A stretch of 41,448 nt of DNA, from positions 1 to 41,448 of the forward strand of contig JAUYTY010000024.1 of assembly GCA_030694905.1 (NCBI GenBank), read 5' to 3'. The notes beneath the pieces were generated by a model that was not told the DNA's origin, did not search any database, and worked only from the letters and a program-made list of their open reading frames with translations. Shown piece after piece: positions 18,001 through 25,092 of this stretch (its first letter is position 1; each line of letters opens with the position of its first letter). Both the position numbers and the translations under genes were made by a program. The stretch comes from Eubacteriales bacterium (GTDB lineage: Bacteria > Bacillota > Clostridia > Tissierellales > Dethiosulfatibacteraceae).

Positions 18001-18182
18001 TAGGGATAGGAGAAGGCGCAGAACTTCAAATGTCTCTGGCGATAGTTGTTATTGGGGGCTTGCTGTTGTCAACCGTTCTGACGCTGGTTTACGTACCTGT
18101 TATCTATACGGTAATAGATGATATTGCAGAGTATTTCAAGAAAAAAATAGCCGGAGAATCGGAGGTGCAAGCAAATGAGTGA
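15075..18182 (+). CDS. RND-family efflux pump (SwrC/AcrB-like)
   Basis: The 1035-residue pump has 12 predicted membrane helices in the RND order: one N-terminal helix, a large outer domain (about 35-330), helices 2-6, helix 7 near 530, a second outer domain, and five C-terminal helices. The proton-relay helix 4 reads ALGVGMLVDNSIVVLENI (D397, N398); AcrB has two aspartates here, while many Gram-positive SwrC-like pumps have Asp-Asn. Neighbouring genes encode an adaptor, a TetR repressor and a TolC-like protein. The exported compound is unknown; drugs, lipopeptides or metabolites are possible. The C-terminus overlaps the tetR start by 8 bp. Confidence 0.93.
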   Translation: MLSRFSVKRPVTIVMMVLIVVLIGSVSLSKLPIDLLPSIEYPVAVVSTSYSGVGPEEIETLVTRPLEDVLTTVENIDSIRSISSEGNSLIILQFNFGTDMEFAALEMREKIDLVKGFLPEDARNPTVFKFDPNAIPIMYLTIESQGDLFTTQNLAEDIVKTRLERIQGVASVEVSGGYTKEVQVRLIDSKVKGYGLTGEYISQILKAENLNLPGGEVYKGNNTLTVRTIGEFQNVEELSNANIPLPRGGTVRLKDLSSVELVNTERKSIAKYNGEDTLELTIMKQSGVNTVGVSQQIKQQITTLEAEYPNIDIKVVFDQASFINLAIFQMIRSALFGGALAIVVLLLFLRNIRSTVIIAIAIPTSVIATFILMYFVNVTMNIMTLGGLALGVGMLVDNSIVVLENIFRHRNEGFDKEEASVLGANEVSTAVSASTLTTIAVFLPIVFVQGITSTIFKELAMTITFALISSLVIALTLIPMMASKLLTMKNIKLDSGKDEELRNEKGFMNQVKKHYRKTLDVSLNHRFFVFMVSIVIFVGSLSTLLTIGSSFFPATDEGQLDISIRLPIGAELKETEMIATDVESILYQIPEVEYLFTSIGTGGGFGGMTGSSSNRASVSVTLVGLSDRDRNTMEVADEVRNLTKEIPGAEIGVTSSSRMMAVGFGGGGISIGIRGDDISILEQISLDIRDIMEKVEGTREISVSLEEGIPEIQVKVDKDRASQYGLNSFTIANTVRNTLSGNIATRLKMEGEEINVVIVGDEVYSQSISSLEMLPLTTPMGSTVPLSQVAEVFMARGPISIQREDQARVVSVSAETYGRDVQSVMDDIITALDDYSIPQGYMLSFGGETQLIEDAYNDLTMVLILAIILVYMILAAQFESLIQPLSIMFTVPLALSGGFLGLFVTGVDLSVPAIIGFIVLVGIVVNNAIVLVDYINTRRKAGEDRREAILNAGPIRLRPILMTAMTTILGLLPLSLGIGEGAELQMSLAIVVIGGLLLSTVLTLVYVPVIYTVIDDIAEYFKKKIAGESEVQANE

Positions 18183-18747
18183 AATTGACAAACGACAGGT
18201 CATACTGGACTCCGCATTTCAGGTTTTTATGAAAAAGGGATTTCACAACGCCAAGATGGCAGACGTTGCTGAGAATGCAGGCATTGGCAAAGGAACAATC
18301 TATGAATACTTTGACAGCAAAAAATCATTATTTGAAGAATCTTTTATCAATAACCTTGAATTAGGTTATAATGATATCAGGTCCATCTTTGAATCGGATA
18401 TTTGTTTCAAAGATAAGCTTACCAATTATCTGAAATTTAAATACAATTATTTGAGCGTACAAAGCAGTCTTGCCGAGAACTTTCTAGCCCATGGGGAGCT
18501 GGTGTCAAAAAGAATCAAAGACAGCTTCATGCTATATATGGCGAAGTATTATAATCACTTGAACCTACTGGTAGAGCAGGGGATTAGAGAAATGGTGCTC
18601 AAAGATGAAGTGGATGCCGAAATCATGGTTTCTTGTATTATGGGCATATCCAATAATTATTTAGGAATTAAAGTTTTGTTCAAAAAAGAAAATGAAATAG
18701 ATTATGAAAAAATAATAAATTCGCTTTTATGCGGCTTTGGAAAATGA
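18175..18747 (+). CDS. TetR/AcrR-family repressor of the efflux operon
   Basis: The 190-residue protein has a canonical TetR helix-turn-helix at residues about 8-55 (VILDSAFQVFMKKGFHNAKM, then IGKGTIYEYFDSKKSLFEE) and a helical ligand-binding C-terminal domain. Its ATG overlaps the end of the pump gene and it is read in the same operon, between pump and TolC-like gene. The palindrome at 13920-13933 next to the operon promoter is its probable operator, so the operon would be induced by a pump substrate. Confidence 0.9.
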   Translation: MSEIDKRQVILDSAFQVFMKKGFHNAKMADVAENAGIGKGTIYEYFDSKKSLFEESFINNLELGYNDIRSIFESDICFKDKLTNYLKFKYNYLSVQSSLAENFLAHGELVSKRIKDSFMLYMAKYYNHLNLLVEQGIREMVLKDEVDAEIMVSCIMGISNNYLGIKVLFKKENEIDYEKIINSLLCGFGK

Positions 18748-18758
18748 GGAGGATTAAA

Positions 18759-19949
18759 ATGAAAAAACGAATACTGATATTGATGATGATAGTTGTATTG
18801 GTTGCTGCATTTCCAATCTACGCCAATGATTTGCAGCCTGTAGACGTAACAGTGGTTACAACAACGGAAACAACTGAATCGGAAGAAAGTGCTTTGACAA
18901 TGACTTTGGCAGAGGCTCAGGCATTGGCCATCGAGAACAGCTATGCCATTTCTAATTTGAATAGAAGATTGGAAGACACAAAAGACTTGATCAGCAATCA
19001 AAAGGATCTGCAAAGCACGATGAGTGATCTGCTAAAACTACCTCTTCAATTCATACCGAGCGATATAACGAATGACTATGTGAATGCCTTTATGATAGAG
19101 AAAGGCTATGGTGTCAAGGGGGCTCAGGTACAGCTGACAATTCTGGAGAATACCCTTAACCAAACCATAGAGGCACTGAAAATCGGTGCTGCGTCAGCCT
19201 ACTACAATGTCTTGTTGGCACAAAAAACTGTGGAGCTGAACAATGCGCTTTACGAAAATGCACAGGGGCATCTTAAAACAGCAAATATAAGATTTGAGAA
19301 TGGTGTCATTACCAAACTGGAACTGCTTAAGGCTGAGATGGCTGTCAATTCAGCCAAGACAATTTTATTCAACGCTGAGGATGATTTAAAAATCAAACAG
19401 CTTGAATTCAACAACACCATTGGCTTGGATTTAGATAGGGAAGTTCAATTGGTTTCAGCTGTTGAATGGGTTGAAATGCCAAGTGCCAGCCTGGAGGAGT
19501 CAATTACTGCATCATTGGAAACAAGACCGGAAATCGAGAATAAAAAGGCTGAATTTGAGCTTAAAGGAATAGAAGTCAGTGCAATTACTTCATATTACAC
19601 ACCTAATTTGAGACAACATAAATTCGCTTTGGAAGAACTGGAAGAAGCGGAATATAATTATAAACAAACATTTCGTGATATTGAACTTGATGTGAGAAGC
19701 AAGTATTTCGATCTGGTCAAATCTGAAAGAGCCATCATCAATATTAATGAAACAATAGAACTATCCAGGGAAGCCCTGAGAGTCACAAATCTGTTGTATG
19801 AATATGACCTGGCCACACTGCAGGACATTTCAGATGCTGAAGTTGCTTTGACGCAAACGGAAATTGGGAAATACCAAATGCTCATTGGCTATAATATAAC
19901 TAGGATGCTGTTTGACAATTCAATTGGATTTGGCATGCCGACATATTAG
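18759..19949 (+). CDS. TolC/OEP-family protein
   Basis: I place the start at the ATG after GAGGAGG (396 residues). A signal peptide (KKRILILMMIVVLVAAFPIYA) is followed by a Thr/Glu-rich linker (to about residue 45) and then TolC-type repeats: TLAEAQALAIENSYAISNLN, a long coiled coil, a second TMTL-like unit ENTLNQTIEALKIGAASAYY, and a C-terminal half with AEVALTQTEIGKYQMLIGYN. In diderms this family forms the outer-membrane channel. The rest of the window looks like a monoderm Firmicute, where TolC-like proteins act, if at all, in the cell wall; the membrane type cannot be settled here. It completes the adaptor-pump-TolC set. Confidence 0.85.
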   Translation: MKKRILILMMIVVLVAAFPIYANDLQPVDVTVVTTTETTESEESALTMTLAEAQALAIENSYAISNLNRRLEDTKDLISNQKDLQSTMSDLLKLPLQFIPSDITNDYVNAFMIEKGYGVKGAQVQLTILENTLNQTIEALKIGAASAYYNVLLAQKTVELNNALYENAQGHLKTANIRFENGVITKLELLKAEMAVNSAKTILFNAEDDLKIKQLEFNNTIGLDLDREVQLVSAVEWVEMPSASLEESITASLETRPEIENKKAEFELKGIEVSAITSYYTPNLRQHKFALEELEEAEYNYKQTFRDIELDVRSKYFDLVKSERAIININETIELSREALRVTNLLYEYDLATLQDISDAEVALTQTEIGKYQMLIGYNITRMLFDNSIGFGMPTY

Positions 19950-19976
19950 AAGGCGAGATTGAAAGGAGAAAAATAC

Positions 19977-21164
19977 ATGATGCTACCCTTGGAAAACATT
20001 AAAATACTGGATCTGACCAGAGTATTGGCAGGCCCTTACTGCACTATGACATTGGCTGATTTGGGTGCGGAGGTCATTAAAATTGAAATGCCTGGACAAG
20101 GTGATGATTCGAGGGCTTTTGGGCCTTACATCGAAAACGAGAGTGCTTATTTTATGAGCTTGAACAGAAACAAGGAAAGTATCACCTTGAATCTAAAAAA
20201 GGATAAGGCTAAGGAGATTTTAAAACAACTGGTTGAAAAAGTTGATGTCATCGTTGAAAATTTCAAGCCGGGAACAATGGAAAAATTAGGGCTGGGGTAT
20301 GACGTGTTAAGAGAAATTAACCCAAAAATCATCTATGCAGCTTCTTCAGGGTTTGGCCACTATGGCCCTTATAGCGAAAGACCTGCCTATGATGGCGTTG
20401 TTCAGGCTATGGGTGGTATTATGAGCATTACAGGTCAAAAGGACGGTGAACCTACAAGGGTCGGTCCGTCTGTAGGAGATATATTTGCCGGATTATTCAC
20501 CTCTATTGGCATACTTGCAGCAATCAACAGACGAAATATTGATGGCAAAGGGGCTAAAATCGATGTATCAATGCTGGATTGCCAAGTTGCTATACTCGAG
20601 AATGCACTGGCCAGATACTTCGTCACTGGAGAATCACCCAAGCCGGAGGGAAACAGACACGCATCGATTGTCCCTTTCGAGCCCTTCGAAACAAGCGACG
20701 GGAAAATAATGATCGCTGCCGGCAACGACAATCTCTGGCTCAAGTTATGCAAAGCAGTAGAAAAAATTGACTTAGCCATGGATGAGCGTTTTATGACCAA
20801 TCCACTTAGAAACAAAAATTATGTTGATTTAAGACCTCTGCTGGCAATCGAAATCAAAAAGAAAACCACTGATGAATGGCAGAGAATTTTTATCGATAGC
20901 GGCGTGCCAAGTGGGCCGATTAACAATATGGAAATGGTAGTCAAGGATGAGCAGGTGATTGCTAGAAATATGATACAAGAAATACTTCATCCTGTTGCAG
21001 GATTGATTCATTTGCCGGGAATTCCTATCAAAATCAGTGATTGCGATGATAATATAAGATTTTCCGCACCAACACTCGGACAGCATACAGATGCTATACT
21101 AAGCAGATACCTGGGATATACAAATGATGAAATTGAAAAACTAAGACTTGAAGACATCTTATAA
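19977..21164 (+). CDS. Class III CoA-transferase (CaiB/BaiF family)
   Basis: The 395-residue protein has the family N-terminus LDLTRVLAGPYCTMTLADLG, the ENFKPGTMEKLGLGYD block (95-109), and the conserved aspartate in VGDIFAG (D168), which forms the acyl-CoA/anhydride intermediate in formyl-CoA transferase. The ATG is chosen because GAAAGGAG precedes it; the longer TTG frame starts inside this ribosome site. It transfers CoA between carboxylic acids; the substrates are unknown. It lies 27 bp after the TolC gene with no terminator between, so it is likely part of the efflux transcript, an odd pairing that hints at export of an organic acid or shared induction. Confidence 0.9.
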   Translation: MMLPLENIKILDLTRVLAGPYCTMTLADLGAEVIKIEMPGQGDDSRAFGPYIENESAYFMSLNRNKESITLNLKKDKAKEILKQLVEKVDVIVENFKPGTMEKLGLGYDVLREINPKIIYAASSGFGHYGPYSERPAYDGVVQAMGGIMSITGQKDGEPTRVGPSVGDIFAGLFTSIGILAAINRRNIDGKGAKIDVSMLDCQVAILENALARYFVTGESPKPEGNRHASIVPFEPFETSDGKIMIAAGNDNLWLKLCKAVEKIDLAMDERFMTNPLRNKNYVDLRPLLAIEIKKKTTDEWQRIFIDSGVPSGPINNMEMVVKDEQVIARNMIQEILHPVAGLIHLPGIPIKISDCDDNIRFSAPTLGQHTDAILSRYLGYTNDEIEKLRLEDIL

Positions 21165-21174
21165 AAGAAAAAAG

Positions 21175-21213
21175 AGTGGCTTGTCCAGATTATTAACTGG
21201 CAAGCCACTTTGT
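21175..21213. terminator. Bidirectional terminator between CoA-transferase and gdhA
   Basis: AGTGGCTTG...CAAGCCACT plus CCAG/CTGG stem with one bulged T; A-rich on the left, T-rich on the right. Confidence 0.75.
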
Positions 21214-21225
21214 TGATTTCATCAT

Positions 21226-22491
21226 TTATTTTACAATGCCCCTTGCTCTCATGGCATCGGCAACACGTTTGATTGCCATCATAAATGCCGCTACTCTCAT
21301 AGACACGTTATGTTTTTCTTTCAGGTAGAAAATGTCATTGAATGCTTTGACCATCTTGACTTCCTGCTTCTGCTGAACCTCTTCGAAAGACCAATAGTAG
21401 TTCTGAAGATTTTGAACCCATTCAAAGTATGAAACCATAACGCCGCCACCATTGGCAAGAATATCAGGAACGAGGAAAATACCTTTTTCATTGATTATTC
21501 TATCTGCCTCTGGTGTAGTTGGTCCGTTAGCTCCTTCGACGATGATGGATGCTTTTATACTGTTCACGTTTTCTGAAGTGATTGCGTTTTCAAGGGCACA
21601 TGGCGCCAGAAGATCAACATCAAATTCGAAAACCTTATTCCTATCAAATTCCTGTTCCGCACCTTTAAATCCCTGAATCATATTTTTGCTTTCAGGAAGA
21701 TTGACATAATCATACAACTTCTTAACATTAAGACCATTCTCATTGTAAAGGCAACATGATACATCTGAAATCGCAGTGACTTTCGCACCCATCTCTTCCG
21801 CATAGATTGCCGCGAATCTGCCAACATTACCAAATCCTTGAATCGAAACCTTTGAACCTCTAATATCTTTTCCTTTAGCCCTAAATGCTTCTCTCATCAT
21901 GAGCGCGACACCGTAACCAGTCGCTTCAAAGCGAGCGAGCGAGCCCCCAAAAGCAACTGGTTTCCCAGTTACAATACCCAGAGTATTTTTTCCTTGCAGC
22001 TTTGAGTACTCATCTACCATCCAGCCCATAATCTGTGGTGTCGTATTGACATCTGGAGCTGGTATATCTATCTGCTCGCCGACAACAGGCGCTATAGCTC
22101 TAATATAGGCTCGTGAAAGTCTTTCTATTTCATCAATGGACAACGTTCTCGGATCAACTATTATGCCGCCCTTGCCGCCGCCGTAAGGTATTCCCGCAAC
22201 ACCGCATTTAAAAGTCATCCAGGCAGATAGAGCCTTGACTTCATCAATACACACATCCTGATGGTATCTGATGCCACCTTTTCCAGGGCCGATTGCATCG
22301 TTGTGCAGTGAACGATAGCCCATGAAAACTTTGGTTTCGCCATTATCCATCTTAATGGGCAATGCTACCTCAATGCAGCTTTTGGGTTGCTTCAGAATCT
22401 CAAAAACCTCTTGTGTCTCACCTAAAGCCGTACATGCATCTTTAATCTGTTGCTGTACAATTTCAAATGTGTTTAGAGTCTTTTCACTCAT
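21226..22491 (-). CDS. gdhA: NAD(P)-dependent glutamate dehydrogenase
   Basis: The 421-residue enzyme catalyses oxidative deamination of glutamate to 2-oxoglutarate and ammonia in the cytoplasm. The three catalytic-site lysines are present: PGKGGIRYH (K71), WMTFKCG (K95) and GGGKGG (K107), with the same 24 and 12 residue spacings as K89/K113/K125 of the Clostridium symbiosum enzyme. The NAD domain shows KVSIQGFGNVGRFAA with an acidic strand end (AISDVS). Length fits the small hexameric family. GGAGG precedes the ATG. In amino-acid fermenters this is usually the NAD-dependent catabolic enzyme; cofactor choice cannot be proved from sequence. Confidence 0.95.
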   Translation of the reverse strand: MSEKTLNTFEIVQQQIKDACTALGETQEVFEILKQPKSCIEVALPIKMDNGETKVFMGYRSLHNDAIGPGKGGIRYHQDVCIDEVKALSAWMTFKCGVAGIPYGGGKGGIIVDPRTLSIDEIERLSRAYIRAIAPVVGEQIDIPAPDVNTTPQIMGWMVDEYSKLQGKNTLGIVTGKPVAFGGSLARFEATGYGVALMMREAFRAKGKDIRGSKVSIQGFGNVGRFAAIYAEEMGAKVTAISDVSCCLYNENGLNVKKLYDYVNLPESKNMIQGFKGAEQEFDRNKVFEFDVDLLAPCALENAITSENVNSIKASIIVEGANGPTTPEADRIINEKGIFLVPDILANGGGVMVSYFEWVQNLQNYYWSFEEVQQKQEVKMVKAFNDIFYLKEKHNVSMRVAAFMMAIKRVADAMRARGIVK

Positions 22492-22555
22492 AAAAAAATA
22501 CCTCCAATGATACTTGATTTATTTTATGTTTCAATTAGTTTATTAAACATACCCG

Positions 22556-22584
22556 ATGATATCACTTAAAATCGGCTTTGTAAA
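22556..22584 (-). promoter_or_regulatory. gdhA promoter
   Basis: Read on the minus strand: TTTACA (22584-22579), 17-bp spacer, TATCAT (22561-22556), 65 bp upstream of the ATG. Confidence 0.55.
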
Positions 22585-22594
22585 CGTTTTGACA
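22579..22594. promoter_or_regulatory. cre-like palindrome at the gdhA -35 region
   Basis: TGTAAACGTTTTGACA has a central AAACGTTT palindrome and TGT/ACA ends, resembling catabolite-responsive elements, but with one extra base in one half. It overlaps the -35 box, so a bound CcpA would block gdhA. Confidence 0.3.
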
Positions 22595-22652
22595 ATGAAA
22601 AATATGACAGTTTTGTAACAAATACAAGAAATGAACAAGATATGAAAATTCT

Positions 22653-22802
22653 CTAAGAGATTCCTAATTCCTTCATTCTTCTCCACAAGGTTGTTGAACT
22701 TATGCCTAGTTTCTTTGAAGCTTTGATTCTGGAATTATTACAATTCTGCAATGTTTGATTATATAAAGAATGTATAGGTAATGACATTTCTAAATAAATA
22801 TG
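22653..22802 (-). pseudogene. 3' remnant of a sigma-54-dependent activator (Fis-type HTH)
   Basis: On the minus strand, 49 codons and a stop encode a Fis-type C-terminal DNA-binding helix-turn-helix: SRIKASKKLGISSTTLWRRM followed by KELGIS and the stop. This is the usual end of RocR/PrdR-like sigma-54 activators. No AAA+ domain lies upstream; an in-frame stop precedes the fragment within 3 codons. It is therefore a gene fragment left after deletion, not a full regulator. An internal ATG (giving 44 residues or fewer) exists, but no ribosome site is evident. Confidence 0.6.
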
Positions 22803-22915
22803 TTATGATTTTATCTAAATAATTCAGCCGATGAGATTGAGGGAAAGGAACAATACTCTGGCGATGCAAAATGATTTAAGTATTTTGAAGACTCTAAGGG
22901 TATAGGAGAAGATTG
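22803..22915 (+). other. Leader region of the PTS-like gene; no clear promoter or riboswitch
   Basis: Between the regulator remnant and the membrane gene there is an AATACT...AGTATT inverted repeat (about 22851-22886) and a 24-codon frame (22831-22905) whose stop overlaps the AGGAG ribosome site. The frame has no ribosome site, and I match no known riboswitch. The 424-bp gap 22492-22915 otherwise holds only the gdhA promoter and the remnant. Confidence 0.3.
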
Positions 22916-23965
22916 ATGGTTAAAGAGAATGATATCACCGAGAAAGAAAGTTTTTTAAAAAGAAAGAACATTGAGATTTCAGTCCAAAGATATCTAATAG
23001 ACACATTAAGTTATATGGCATTGGGTCTATTTGGAACTTTGATCATCGGAAGTATACTGAATACTATCGGTGGAAAACTGGGAATAACATTTTTAACAGA
23101 AACAGTTTGGCCATTAGCCAGAAACATGACAGGACCTGGAATCGCAGTTGCAGTTGCTTATGGATTGAAAGCGCCGCCATTGGTTCTTTTCGCTTCAACA
23201 ATCACAGGCGCTGCAGGTAATGCATTAGGTGGTCCGGTTGGTGCCCTGGTTGCAGGACTGGTTGGTGCTGAGTTTGGAAAAATGGTATCAAAAGAAACCA
23301 AGGTCGATATTATTGTGACACCGGCTGTGACGATCTTAACAGGTGTTATAGTCGGTACATTGGTTGGTCCTGGAATCAGTGCTTTTATGACTGGATTCGG
23401 AAATCTGATTAACGCAGCTACAGAGTTACAGCCATTACCTATGGGTATTTTGGTTTCTGTGTTAATGGGTATGGCACTGACACTTCCAATTAGTAGTGCT
23501 GCTATCGCCATTATGTTGGGATTGTCTGGATTGGCGGCAGGAGCATCTGTTGCTGGTTGTGCAGCCAACATGGTTGTGTTTGCTGTAATCAGCTATGAAG
23601 TGAATGGATTCGGTGGACTTTTATCCCAAGGATTGGGAACATCAATGCTCCAGGTTCCAAATATAATCAAGAATTGGAAAATTTGGATTCCGGCTATTGT
23701 AACTTCAGCCATAACAGGCCCGATTTCAACTGTCTTGTTCAAGATGGAAAATACACCAATGGGCGCTGGTATGGGAACATCCGGACTGGTTGGTCAGTTT
23801 GGAGCTATAGATGCCATGGAAGCAGTGGGTAAAGGTGGCGGAATGATGTACGTGTCAATATTGCTGGTACATTTTGTACTCCCTGCCATTATTGGATTGG
23901 TTGTCTATCAGATAATGAAAAAAGCTAATCTTATCAAACCGGAAGATCTGAAATTAGACATATAA
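22916..23965 (+). CDS. PTS_EIIC_2-type membrane protein
   Basis: The 349-residue protein has about nine or ten hydrophobic, Gly/Ala-rich segments. Patterns such as TGPGIAVAVAYGLKAPPLVL, TGAAGNALGGPVGALVAGLV and GMGTSGLVGQFGAIDAM match the family annotated as PTS_EIIC_2 (a PTS IIC-like permease). No IIA, IIB or HPr domain is attached or adjacent, so phosphotransfer is doubtful and it may be a PTS-independent transporter; the substrate is unknown. I choose ATG 22916, 7 bp after GGAG, over the TTG one codon earlier. A strong terminator follows. Confidence 0.8.
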   Translation: MVKENDITEKESFLKRKNIEISVQRYLIDTLSYMALGLFGTLIIGSILNTIGGKLGITFLTETVWPLARNMTGPGIAVAVAYGLKAPPLVLFASTITGAAGNALGGPVGALVAGLVGAEFGKMVSKETKVDIIVTPAVTILTGVIVGTLVGPGISAFMTGFGNLINAATELQPLPMGILVSVLMGMALTLPISSAAIAIMLGLSGLAAGASVAGCAANMVVFAVISYEVNGFGGLLSQGLGTSMLQVPNIIKNWKIWIPAIVTSAITGPISTVLFKMENTPMGAGMGTSGLVGQFGAIDAMEAVGKGGGMMYVSILLVHFVLPAIIGLVVYQIMKKANLIKPEDLKLDI

Positions 23966-24035
23966 CACACTTCTATTCATAAATTCAGTCATATGAATAA
24001 TGAGTAAGGTTTTGAATAGTTATTATAGATTGAGG

Positions 24036-24058
24036 CCTTCCTTCGGGAAGGTTTTTTT
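24036..24058 (+). terminator. Terminator after the PTS-like gene
   Basis: CCTTCC-TTCG-GGAAGG hairpin with a stable TTCG loop and T7. Confidence 0.9.
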
Positions 24059-24084
24059 AGGGAAATAAATTATAATAAAGGTTA

Positions 24085-24112
24085 AATCAGATTGAAAGCA
24101 ATTAGTTTTGAT
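24085..24112 (+). repeat. 28-bp direct repeat, copy 1
   Basis: Identical to 24172-24199 over 28 bp; starts AATCAGATTGAAAGC and ends AGTTTTGAT. Each unit contains an ATTG-AAAG-CAAT mini-hairpin. Confidence 0.9.
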
Positions 24113-24171
24113 GATATTCAACATTGATACAAAGTGATAGAATATAAGCAGACAGTTGATTGGATACAAAT

Positions 24172-24199
24172 AATCAGATTGAAAGCAATTAGTTTTGAT
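24172..24199 (+). repeat. 28-bp direct repeat, copy 2
   Basis: Second identical unit, 87 bp downstream of the first (59 bp between units), just before the yqeB ribosome site. Confidence 0.9.
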
Positions 24200-24218
24200 A
24201 ACCTTTATGGAGGGAATC

Positions 24219-25025
24219 ATGAAGTATAGGGAGTGTGTAATCGTAAGAGGTGGAGGAGACATCGCCACAGGTACCATTTATAGGTTGCATCAGGCAGGTT
24301 TTAAAGTTATAATATTAGAAATCAAAAATCCGACAGCTATAAGAAGAACTGTCTCATTTTCACAAGCAATATTTGATGGCGAGATGGCGGTTGAGGGAGT
24401 CAGGAGCAGATTATGTGCAAATGTTGAACAAATAAAACAGGCACATATAGATCATGTGATACCTATTGTTATAGATCCAGAAGGTGTTTTAATTGATCAG
24501 TACAAACCGTTAGCGGTTATAGATGCTGTTTTGGCCAAGAAGAATCTTGGTACCAGTAAGGATATGGCAGATATAGTCATTGCATTGGGACCTGGTTTTT
24601 TAGCAGGTGTAGATTCTCACGCGGTCATTGAAACTAACAGGGGACATAATCTAGGCAGAGTCATTTATAATGGAGAAGCGGAAGAGAACACAGGCATACC
24701 AGGCAGCATTGACGCAATTACCTGGGATAGGGTTGTTTATTCACCCGATGAAGGTCCCATAAATGTCTACAAGGATATTGAATCCATAGTTGAAGTCGGC
24801 GACTTGCTGGCTGAAGTCAATGGTAATATAGTTGTTTCCAACATCTCGGGCTTGGTAAGAGGCATGATTCAACAGGGAACGTCTGTATTTAAAGGGATGA
24901 AAATAGCTGACGTTGACCCCAGAGGCTCCAAGGTTGATTGCCATACCATATCTGATAAGGCAAGATCCATCGGAGGCGCTGTACTGGAGGCTATTTTGCA
25001 TTTGGAGATGGCTATTAAAGAATAA
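24219..25025 (+). CDS. yqeB: YqeB, selenium-dependent molybdenum hydroxylase accessory protein
   Basis: The 268-residue protein starts IVRGGGDIATGTIYRLHQAG (after MKYRECV), a Rossmann-like loop, and carries IALGPGFLAGVDSHAVIETN, NTGIPG and a C-terminal biotinyl-like region (VEVGDLLAEVNG, NISGLVRGMIQQGTSVFKGM). This is the EF2563/YqeB family, a genomic marker of selenium-dependent molybdenum hydroxylases (purine or nicotinate-type), probably involved in cofactor selenium maturation. No hydroxylase, selD or yqeC gene is seen here. I set the start at the ATG 5 bp after GGAGG; the longer frame from TTG 24195 lies inside the direct repeat. It is followed, 67 bp later, by the NuoE-like operon. Confidence 0.9.
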   Translation: MKYRECVIVRGGGDIATGTIYRLHQAGFKVIILEIKNPTAIRRTVSFSQAIFDGEMAVEGVRSRLCANVEQIKQAHIDHVIPIVIDPEGVLIDQYKPLAVIDAVLAKKNLGTSKDMADIVIALGPGFLAGVDSHAVIETNRGHNLGRVIYNGEAEENTGIPGSIDAITWDRVVYSPDEGPINVYKDIESIVEVGDLLAEVNGNIVVSNISGLVRGMIQQGTSVFKGMKIADVDPRGSKVDCHTISDKARSIGGAVLEAILHLEMAIKE

Positions 25026-25092
25026 TGAAAAATACTTAGAGTCCATTGGATGATTAAGATAATATCAAAATTCATGTGAAGGGGAAATGAAA

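Larger units (their letters stand above)
24075..24208 (+). repeat. yqeB leader with flanking inverted repeat
   Basis: ATAAAGGTT (24075-24083) and AACCTTTAT (24200-24208) are perfect 9-bp inverted arms enclosing two 28-bp direct repeats. The right arm abuts the yqeB ribosome site (GGAGG, 24209-24213), so pairing in RNA could affect translation. Confidence 0.55.

Noticed and set aside
22831-22905. 24-codon frame as leader peptide of the PTS-like gene
   Set aside because: No ribosome site and no recognisable attenuator composition; kept only as a note in the spacer description.
22803-22915. Riboswitch upstream of the PTS-like gene
   Set aside because: No conserved core of a known class could be matched and no terminator or sequestering stem is apparent.
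24085-24199. Two 28-bp identical repeats as a CRISPR array
   Set aside because: Only two units, a 59-bp gap much longer than a spacer, no cas genes and position at a gene's ribosome site.
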